A stretch of 64,000 bases of DNA, from the NCBI RefSeq assembly GCF_900604315.1, contig NZ_LR026978.1:3792013-3856012 (forward strand), read 5' to 3'. Position 1 is the stretch's first letter, and every line of letters begins with the position of its first letter. A model generated the notes under the pieces. That model was not told the DNA's origin and made no database searches. It saw only the letters and a program-made list of their open reading frames with translations. Below are positions 58,030 through 64,000 of this stretch, one piece after another. The translations under genes and the position numbers were made by a program. The DNA is from [Erwinia] mediterraneensis (lineage in GTDB: Bacteria > Pseudomonadota > Gammaproteobacteria > Enterobacterales > Enterobacteriaceae).

Positions 58030-58058
58030 ATGACAAGCGGGTTACGGCTTAATGACGC
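58030..58058 (-). promoter_or_regulatory. Pho box upstream of phnF
   Basis: On the minus strand three half-sites in 11-bp steps: GCGTCAT-TAAG-CCGTAAC-CCGC-TTGTCAT. They match CTGTCAT/C at 5, 5 and 6 of 7 positions. The box lies 79 bp before phnF and is the likely PhoB site for the C-P lyase operon. The divergent GGDEF-EAL gene starts 120 bp to the other side. Confidence 0.65.
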
Positions 58059-58177
58059 AAAGATGAAATTGCAGCAGCGATGTAAGGCGGGGCCGGACTT
58101 TTCCCCGGGCCAGGCAGGTCCAGGGTTTTCTGCTACTTTAAACAGGGTGCCTCTCTTTCAGGTAAATCCAGAAACGC

Positions 58178-60373
58178 ATGATAAATCCCACCCACTGTAC
58201 TGCCGGGTTCCGGCGCAATTTTTGGCGTGAAGTCTTACTGCCGCTGCTGGCGATACTGATTCTGACATTTGCAGGGGCGTGGTTTGGTATGTATTCGAGC
58301 GCAGCGCTGAGTAATCAGGAGGCACAGCGCCAGCAGCAACACATGATTGAAGCCTCCTTTGCGCAAACCCAGGCAGAACATCTGCGTCAGCTGCGCAGCC
58401 TGACCCGCTGGAATGAGCTGGATAAAAAGCTGCACCTTAACCAGAGGGATGAAGCCTGGCTGAATGAGAATGTGGGCGACTGGCTCTGGCGCATGTTTGG
58501 TCATCAGCTGACGCTGGCTCTGGACGCACACGGTCAGGTCATCGGCCTCTGGCGTAACGGTCAGGCGCAGGCGGATAAGCACAGCGGGCTGGCGCTGCAG
58601 CAGCTGCTGCAAAAGCAGCGGGCGTTACAGGACAGCGCCCTGCCCGACAGCGATACGGTGGATTTAGTCCGCATCGGCCAGCAGGCGGCGGTGGTGGCTG
58701 TCAGTAATATTGCGTCCAGCCAGGCGCACACCGACCGCTACCGTCTGGTGAGCCTGAAATTCCTTGATGAAGCTTATCTGCGCGCGCTGGCCTCGCGCAG
58801 CCAGCTGCAGGATTTGCACTTTACCGACAGCAATATGCGCTCCGACCATAAAGCGCATTATCAGCTGTTGTCGCAGCAGGGGGAGCCGGTGGGGTATATC
58901 AGCTGGCTGCCTGTGCATCCCGGTCAGCAGATGCTGCGCACCGTCGGCCCCATCACCGCGCTGGCGGTGCTGGTCATCACCCTGCTCTGTCTCTATATGT
59001 CGCGTCGCATCTGGACCTCGTCTCTGCATCTGTCGCAGTCGATGTTAAAGCTCGCGGCCAGCGAGGCGCAGGCGCAGCACCTGGCGTTTCATGATGTGCT
59101 GACCGGTCTGCCCAATCGCGCGCTGGTGGAAGATCGCCTTACCCAGGCGCTGGCGCTGGCGACGCGTCAGCAGCAGCAGGTTGCGCTGCTGCTGATTGAT
59201 CTTGATCGCTTTAAGAGCATTAACGATACCTACGGACATAAGGCCGGTGACGATTTGATTATCGAAGTCAGTCACCGTCTCTGCGCGCTGGTGCGTGCCA
59301 GTGATACCGTAGGCCGCATCGGTGGCGATGAGTTTATTATCGTGATGCCAGCGGTTGAACACCTCGCCCAGGTGCAGGCGCTCAGCAAACGTATTATCGA
59401 GGCGCTGGCGCAACCGGTGGTGGTGCTGGGCAGCGAAGCCTGGATCGGTGCCAGTATCGGGCTGACGCTGGCACCGCAGGATGGTATGGATCGCCAGGAG
59501 CTGATGCGTAAGGCCGATATCGCCTTGTATGAAGCTAAAAACGGCGGGCGCGGTCAGTATCGTCAGTTTGAAGCGGCCATGGATGAGTCAGTGCGCACGC
59601 GGCAGATGATTGCGGCGGATTTGCGCAACGCACTCAGGAACTACCAGGGGCTGGCGGTCTGGTATCAGCCGCTGATGGATATCAACGGACAACAGGTGGT
59701 CGGGCTTGAGGCGCTGCTGCGCTGGCAGCATCCGACGCGTGGTGACATCACGCCAGGCGAGTTTATTGCCATTGCGGAAGAGACCGGTCTGATCATCCCG
59801 CTGGGCGAATGGGTGCTGCACGAAGCCTGTCAGGTGGCGCAGCGTTATCCGCAGCTGGTGGTAGCGGTGAACATCTCCCCCGTGCAGTTTCGCGCCAGCG
59901 GCTTTGTGCAGCGTACTATTGAGATTGTGCAGGAGGCGGGCAGCGATCCGCAGCATATTGAACTGGAAATCACCGAAGGGGTGCTGATTGAGGATGAACG
60001 GGAAGCGCGCGCCATCATTATTGCGTTGCGCGAGGCGGGCTTCCGCATTGCGCTGGATGATTTCGGCACCGGCTACTCCAGCCTCAACTACCTCAGCCAC
60101 TTCCCGGTGGACAAAATTAAAATCGATCGCTCCTTTACCCAGTCGCTGGGGGTCGCGGAGAACTCCACGGCGATTGTGGAATCGGTGGTGAAACTCGGTC
60201 ATGCGATGGGGCTAACGGTGACGGCTGAAGGCGTAGAAACGGACAGCCAGATGTCGGCACTGGCCGATGCCGGGTGCAATCAGTTGCAGGGCTATCTGTT
60301 CAGTCAGGCGGTGCCGCTGGAGCAACTGCCCGCGCTGATCGCGCCGGAGAACGCCATCCTCAACGCACAGTAA
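58178..60373 (+). CDS. Membrane GGDEF-EAL c-di-GMP enzyme with periplasmic sensor
   Basis: 731 residues. Membrane helix about 17-39, a periplasmic CHASE4-like domain to about 265, second helix about 267-290, GGDEF domain (intact RIGGDEFIIV; AFHDVLTGLPNRALV before it), then EAL (GLEALLRWQHP, VAVNISPVQF, ELEITEGVL, DDFGTGYSSLNYL, VTAEGVET), all intact. Both cyclase and phosphodiesterase activity are possible. The ligand of the periplasmic domain is unknown. The ribosome binding site before ATG 58178 is weak. Confidence 0.92.
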   Translation: MINPTHCTAGFRRNFWREVLLPLLAILILTFAGAWFGMYSSAALSNQEAQRQQQHMIEASFAQTQAEHLRQLRSLTRWNELDKKLHLNQRDEAWLNENVGDWLWRMFGHQLTLALDAHGQVIGLWRNGQAQADKHSGLALQQLLQKQRALQDSALPDSDTVDLVRIGQQAAVVAVSNIASSQAHTDRYRLVSLKFLDEAYLRALASRSQLQDLHFTDSNMRSDHKAHYQLLSQQGEPVGYISWLPVHPGQQMLRTVGPITALAVLVITLLCLYMSRRIWTSSLHLSQSMLKLAASEAQAQHLAFHDVLTGLPNRALVEDRLTQALALATRQQQQVALLLIDLDRFKSINDTYGHKAGDDLIIEVSHRLCALVRASDTVGRIGGDEFIIVMPAVEHLAQVQALSKRIIEALAQPVVVLGSEAWIGASIGLTLAPQDGMDRQELMRKADIALYEAKNGGRGQYRQFEAAMDESVRTRQMIAADLRNALRNYQGLAVWYQPLMDINGQQVVGLEALLRWQHPTRGDITPGEFIAIAEETGLIIPLGEWVLHEACQVAQRYPQLVVAVNISPVQFRASGFVQRTIEIVQEAGSDPQHIELEITEGVLIEDEREARAIIIALREAGFRIALDDFGTGYSSLNYLSHFPVDKIKIDRSFTQSLGVAENSTAIVESVVKLGHAMGLTVTAEGVETDSQMSALADAGCNQLQGYLFSQAVPLEQLPALIAPENAILNAQ

Positions 60374-60391
60374 CGCGCCGTGACAAAAAGG

Positions 60392-60420
60392 TTGACGAGG
60401 TAGAACGATCGTTCTACTCT
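60392..60420 (+). promoter_or_regulatory. Promoter with 18-bp TetR-type operator
   Basis: GTAGAACGATCGTTCTAC (60400-60417) is a perfect palindrome lying between TTGACG (60392-60397) and TACTCT (60415-60420), 17 bp apart. The operator fills the -35/-10 spacer, the usual place for TetR-type repression, 10 bp before the regulator's ATG. Confidence 0.75.
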
Positions 60421-60426
60421 CGCCAC

Positions 60427-61002
60427 ATGAACAGTAAATACTCCCCCGAAATCAGAACAAAGCTGCTGGATGTCACCGAATCCCTGATCTACCAGTATGG
60501 CTTGCAGGCAACAGGCATGGAGCTGATCGTCAAAGAGTCGGGTATTGCGCGTAAGACGCTTTACCGCTACTTCAGTAATAAAGACGATCTCTGTGCGCAG
60601 GCGTTGCTGCGCCGCGATAAACGCTGGATGGCCTGGTTCAGCGCCTGCTCGCTCACCAGTGACGATGCCAGGGAAAATATCCTGAACCTTTTCAGCACCC
60701 TGAAATCCTGGTTTTTAACCGAGAGCTTTCGCGGCTGCGCCTTTATTAATAGCGCCGGCGAAACTGCGGCAGCCACCCATCCGGTAAGAGTCATTGCCCG
60801 CGAGCATAAGCAGCACATTCTTGATCTGACCCGCCAGCTGGCGCTGGACGCCGGCGCGCAGGATCCCGATTTGCTTGCCCGACAACTACTGCTGCTGATT
60901 GATGGAGCCATTACCGTCGCGATGATCATGGGATCGCCTGACGCGGCGGATGATGCGCGGGAAACGGCAAAAATTTTACTCAACACCCTTACTACCCCCT
61001 AA
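60427..61002 (+). CDS. TetR family regulator
   Basis: 191 residues. N-terminal helix-turn-helix GMELIVKESGIARKTLYRYFSNKDDL (about residues 30-55), C-terminal ligand-binding helices with RGCAFINSAGETAAATHPVR, the TetR_C group of YcfQ-like regulators. ATG 60427 follows its own promoter and operator directly; the longer frame from 60274 overlaps the upstream gene. It is co-oriented with the DUF1348 gene after it and likely controls it. Confidence 0.88.
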   Translation: MNSKYSPEIRTKLLDVTESLIYQYGLQATGMELIVKESGIARKTLYRYFSNKDDLCAQALLRRDKRWMAWFSACSLTSDDARENILNLFSTLKSWFLTESFRGCAFINSAGETAAATHPVRVIAREHKQHILDLTRQLALDAGAQDPDLLARQLLLLIDGAITVAMIMGSPDAADDARETAKILLNTLTTP

Positions 61003-61026
61003 CTCGCCGCGCAGGCAGGAGTCATG

Positions 61027-61506
61027 ATGTCAGAGCAAACCGAAAAAAGAGCCCCGTTGCCCCCTTTCAGCCGTGACACGGCCATCGAAAAAGTGCGTCT
61101 GGCTGAGGATGGCTGGAACTCACGCGACGCGGCGAAAGTCGCCATGGCTTACAGCAAAGATACGCGCTGGCGCAACCGCGCCGAGTTTGTTAACAGTCGT
61201 GAGGAGGCGGAAGCGTTTCTGACACGCAAATGGCGCAAGGAGCTGGATTACCGTCTGATTAAAGAGTTGTGGGCCTTTGACAGCCACCGCATCGCCGTGC
61301 GCTATGCGTACGAATGGCATGACGATTCCGGCAACTGGTTCCGCTCTTATGGCAATGAAAACTGGGAGTTTGATGACAACGGCCTGATGGCCCGGCGTTA
61401 TGCCAGCATTAACGATCTGCCGATCCGCGCGGAGGATCGTAAATTCTTCTGGCCACTGGGTCGCCGTCCTGACGATCATCCCGGCCTGAGTGAGCTGGGG
61501 CTGTAA
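61027..61506 (+). CDS. DUF1348 (NTF2-like) protein
   Basis: 159 residues of the DUF1348 branch of the NTF2-like fold. [58 protein letters not shown] and [18 protein letters not shown] are typical. Function unknown. It is 24 bp after the TetR gene. ATG 61027 is 5 bp from AGGAGT, and ATG 61024 is too close. Confidence 0.88.
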   Translation: MSEQTEKRAPLPPFSRDTAIEKVRLAEDGWNSRDAAKVAMAYSKDTRWRNRAEFVNSREEAEAFLTRKWRKELDYRLIKELWAFDSHRIAVRYAYEWHDDSGNWFRSYGNENWEFDDNGLMARRYASINDLPIRAEDRKFFWPLGRRPDDHPGLSELGL

Positions 61507-61521
61507 GCTGTTCCGGCGCAG

Positions 61522-61548
61522 AAAAACCGGGCGCGATTCCCGGTTTTT
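61522..61548. terminator. Bidirectional intrinsic terminator
   Basis: AAAAACCGGG (61522-61531), a 7-nt loop, CCCGGTTTTT (61539-61548): A-tract and T-tract flank a GC stem, so it can stop the DUF1348 transcript and the opposing SDR transcript. Confidence 0.93.
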
Positions 61549-61582
61549 CCCTGTACCGCCTGGCATCGCTGCCGCTATCCCG

Positions 61583-62425
61583 TTACTGCGGAAAATCGGT
61601 CGCCACAGAGACCGCTTGCCAGGCTTCCATCTCTTCCAGCCGCGCTTTCAGCTTGCTGGTTACCGCTTCATAACCCCAGGCGCCCATCACCAGATGGCGC
61701 GGCGGCTGCATGTGTTCGCTGAGTTCGATCATCGCCCGTGCGGCGCGCGCCGGATCGCCCTGCTGCGTACCACTGATATCCGCGGTGGCTTTCATGCGTG
61801 CGGCGGCGGTGTCAGCATATTCCGGCAGCTGGCTCGGGGTCTGATGCAGCGAACGACCCGCCCAGTCGGTGCGGAAAGGGCCCGGCTCAACGCAGGTGAC
61901 GTGGATCCCCAGCGGGGCGGTTTCTGCCGCCAGCGCATCGGACCAGCCTTCCACCGCATGTTTGCTGGCGGCGTAGTAACCGGAACTGGCGAAGCCCACC
62001 AGACCCGCCACTGAAGTGATATTGATAATATGCCCGCGCCGCGCCTGGCGCATGGCGGGCAGCACGGCACGGGTCAGCGCAAACAGGCCAAAGACATTGG
62101 TATCAAACTGCGCCCGGATTTCCTGTTCTTCGCCCTCTTCCACCGAACTCTGATAACCGTAACCGGCATTATTAACCAGTACATCGATGGTGCCGAATTT
62201 CTCCAGCGTGGCCTGAACTGCCTGATCGATACTCTGCTGGTCGGTGACATCCAGCGCCAGCGCCAGCGCATTTTCCTGCCCGTTCACCAGATCGTTAATT
62301 TTAGCCGTATCGCGGGCAGTGACGACGACATGAAAGCCACGCGCAATGGTCTGTTGCGCCAGTTCACGGCCAAAGCCGGTAGAGCATCCTGAAATAAACC
62401 AGACAGGGCTTTTCTCTGCAGCCAT
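61583..62425 (-). CDS. SDR family oxidoreductase
   Basis: 280 residues of the classical short-chain dehydrogenase fold. Cofactor motif SGCSTGFGRELA (a TGxxxGxG variant), VNNAGYGYQSSV, Ser in ITSVAG, YYAASKHAVEG with the catalytic Tyr-x3-Lys. The substrate is unknown. ATG 62425 follows the GAAGAAC of the leader. It lies convergent with the TetR-DUF1348 pair. Confidence 0.9.
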   Translation of the reverse strand: MAAEKSPVWFISGCSTGFGRELAQQTIARGFHVVVTARDTAKINDLVNGQENALALALDVTDQQSIDQAVQATLEKFGTIDVLVNNAGYGYQSSVEEGEEQEIRAQFDTNVFGLFALTRAVLPAMRQARRGHIINITSVAGLVGFASSGYYAASKHAVEGWSDALAAETAPLGIHVTCVEPGPFRTDWAGRSLHQTPSQLPEYADTAAARMKATADISGTQQGDPARAARAMIELSEHMQPPRHLVMGAWGYEAVTSKLKARLEEMEAWQAVSVATDFPQ

Positions 62426-62469
62426 TGTTCTTCTCCCAGTTCGTAGTATGTGTAACGGAACAGCAGGAA

Positions 62470-62491
62470 CCCGATCGCGAACGCGATCGGG
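62470..62491. terminator. Hairpin after the ThDP enzyme gene
   Basis: CCCGATCGC-GAAC-GCGATCGGG is a perfect 9-bp stem with a 4-nt loop, about 55 bp downstream of the minus-strand stop at 62546. No T-run follows; a weak terminator for the leftward gene. Confidence 0.55.
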
Positions 62492-62545
62492 CGAGGCGTC
62501 GCTTAAGGGTAGTGATTTGCCCCCGGCAAACTTATCCCTTTGTGC

Positions 62546-64000
62546 TTAGCTTTTTTTCTTGCTGAACAGTTGGCTGGCGGTATCGCCGATAATCTGTGCG
62601 GCTCCGCGATCCCCTTTCATCATGGAACTCATAAAGGCTTTCGCCTGCCTGAAGGTGATATGGGGCGGCAGCGGCGCCACCTCCGGGTCGGTTTTCACTT
62701 CCAGCACCACCGGGCGATCGGCGCTCAGGGCGCGCTGCCAGGCACCCGCCAGCGCCTCCGGCGTATCCACATAGATCCCCATTAGCCCCAGCGATTCGGC
62801 GAACTGCGCGTAACGCACATCTGGCAGCGACTGGGTCGCTTCAAAGCGCGGGTTGCCCTCCATCACGCGCTGCTCCCAGGTCACCTGATTCAGGTCCTGA
62901 TTGTTGAACACGCAGACGATAAGGCGCGGATCCTGCCACTGCTGCCAGTATTTCTGGATGGTGATCAGCTCCGCCATATTATTCATCTGCATCGCGCCAT
63001 CCCCCACCAGCGCTACCACCGGCTTCTGCGGATGAGCAAACTTCGCGGCGATGGCATAGGGCACCGCTGCGCCCATACAGGCCAGCCCGCCGGAGAGCGA
63101 GGCGCGCTGTCCCTGCTTCACGCGATAATCACGCGCAAACCAGTTGGCGCAGGAGCCTGAGTCAGAGGTGACGATGGCATCTTCCGGCAGCTGCGGCGAC
63201 ATCTCCCACACCACACGCTGCGGGTTTACCGGGTTCGCCGGGGCCATCGCCCGCTCTTCCATCAGCTGCCACCAGTCACGCACCTGGCGGGCAATCTCCT
63301 CCTGCCAGCTGCGATCCGCTTTATGGTTCAGCAACGGCATCAGCGCGCGCAGGGTTTCCGCCGCATCACCGTGCAGATTCACTTCGCTGGGGTAGCGCAG
63401 GCCGAGCATCGCGGGATCGATATCAATCTGCACCGCGCGCGCCTGACCCTCTTTCGGCAGAAACTCGGTCCAGGGGAAGCCGCTGCCGATCATCAGCAGG
63501 GTGTCGCAATGCTGCATCATCTCAGAGGAGGGTTTGGTACCCAGCAGGCCGATGGAGCCGGTGACAAAGGGGGCGTCATCCGGCAGCACATCTTTCCCCA
63601 GCAGCGCTTTCGCTACCCCTGCGCCCAGCAGGTTCGCGATCTGCACCACTTCAACTGCCGCGTCACGTGCGCCCGCGCCGATCAGGATCGCCACCTTGTT
63701 GCCGGCATTCAGGATATCCGCAGCACGCTGCAGATCGGCCTCATAAGGCACCACCCGGGGTCGCTGATAGCCGGGACCAGAGTGGGTAAAGCCGTGCAGA
63801 TGTTGCGGCGCTTCCCAGGGCTCATCCTGCAAATCTTTCGGGATAATCAGTACCGCCACGCCGTTCTGGGCCATCGCCAGCCGCACGCCGCGGTCAATCA
63901 GGTGACGTACCTGGGCCGGTGCTGCTGCTTCCTGGACAAAGTTCGCCACATCGGAAAAGACCCGGTCGAGATTCATCTCCTGCTGGTAACTGGCGCCGCG
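62546..64000 (-). CDS. Thiamine-diphosphate enzyme, pyruvate oxidase-like (partial)
   Basis: 485 residues of the C-terminal part of a PoxB/AHAS-family ThDP enzyme, continuing past the right edge; GASYQQEMNL at the edge is inside the N-terminal domain. DAPFVTGSIGLLGTKPSSE is the middle domain; the ThDP motif GDGAMQMNNMAEL...NNQDL is near the end. The family includes pyruvate:quinone oxidases and acetolactate synthases; the exact substrate is unknown. No small AHAS subunit follows, which favours a PoxB/YdaP-like oxidase. Confidence 0.87.
   Translation of the reverse strand, partial: RGASYQQEMNLDRVFSDVANFVQEAAAPAQVRHLIDRGVRLAMAQNGVAVLIIPKDLQDEPWEAPQHLHGFTHSGPGYQRPRVVPYEADLQRAADILNAGNKVAILIGAGARDAAVEVVQIANLLGAGVAKALLGKDVLPDDAPFVTGSIGLLGTKPSSEMMQHCDTLLMIGSGFPWTEFLPKEGQARAVQIDIDPAMLGLRYPSEVNLHGDAAETLRALMPLLNHKADRSWQEEIARQVRDWWQLMEERAMAPANPVNPQRVVWEMSPQLPEDAIVTSDSGSCANWFARDYRVKQGQRASLSGGLACMGAAVPYAIAAKFAHPQKPVVALVGDGAMQMNNMAELITIQKYWQQWQDPRLIVCVFNNQDLNQVTWEQRVMEGNPRFEATQSLPDVRYAQFAESLGLMGIYVDTPEALAGAWQRALSADRPVVLEVKTDPEVAPLPPHITFRQAKAFMSSMMKGDRGAAQIIGDTASQLFSKKKS

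Overview
This window looks like chromosomal DNA of an enterobacterium. The gene content and family-level matches fit Enterobacterales, perhaps Erwiniaceae such as Pantoea, Mixta or Erwinia, but the genus is a guess. The backbone order dcm / yedJ / mtfA / tRNA-Asn / yeeO / amn resembles the E. coli dcm-to-amn neighbourhood, and ycgZ-ymgA-ariR-bluF is another recognisable enteric block. Most of the window is GC-rich. The AT-rich patches at about 1.0-1.4, 6.9-7.8 and 18.6-18.9 kb mark accessory DNA or regulatory regions. No rRNA, CRISPR array or intact insertion sequence was seen.

Layout. At 1-3.3 kb lie the dcm 3' end, yedJ, a phage-type small gene, mtfA and tRNA-Asn. At 3.4-7.9 kb there is a decayed P4-type integrase beside the tRNA, a Tat-exported PhoX-family phosphatase gene with a good Pho box, a Zur-like box without a gene, and an IS3-type orfA remnant. 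At 7.9-18.4 kb a MarR-GNAT fusion precedes a nine-gene catabolic cluster (MmgE/PrpD, lactonase-like MBL hydrolase, NIPSNAP, two beta-hydroxyacid dehydrogenases, aldehyde dehydrogenase, PcaC-like protein, MFS transporter, cupin) with a GntR/FCD regulator and a repeated operator-like motif; I cannot name its substrate. At 18.9-26.7 kb a GntR-type regulator heads a peptide ABC transporter plus cytoplasmic gamma-glutamyltransferase operon. At 26.8-35.2 kb are yeeO, a complete livKHMGF operon and amn. At 35.4-37.9 kb is the ycgZ-ymgA-ariR-bluF block, and at 37.9-39.2 kb an NCS2 purine permease.

At 39.6-46.8 kb an OmpR-type response regulator and a hybrid histidine kinase flank an oppositely oriented ribose-type sugar ABC operon. 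At 46.7-58 kb there is a complete C-P lyase locus, phnFGHIJKLMNP followed by phnCDEE, without phnO. It has two Pho boxes built from 11-bp-spaced half-sites, one before phnF and one inside the gap between phnP and phnC. At 58-64 kb are a GGDEF-EAL membrane protein, a TetR regulator with a perfect 18-bp palindrome in its promoter, a DUF1348 protein, an SDR oxidoreductase and a thiamine-diphosphate enzyme that runs off the right edge.

Two themes connect the regions. The first is phosphorus starvation: phoX and phn have Pho boxes, and amn is Pho-inducible in E. coli. The second is scavenging of organic nutrients, with four ABC importers and one catabolic cluster, each sitting next to its own regulator. 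The least explained piece is the 9.2-18.4 kb catabolic cluster.
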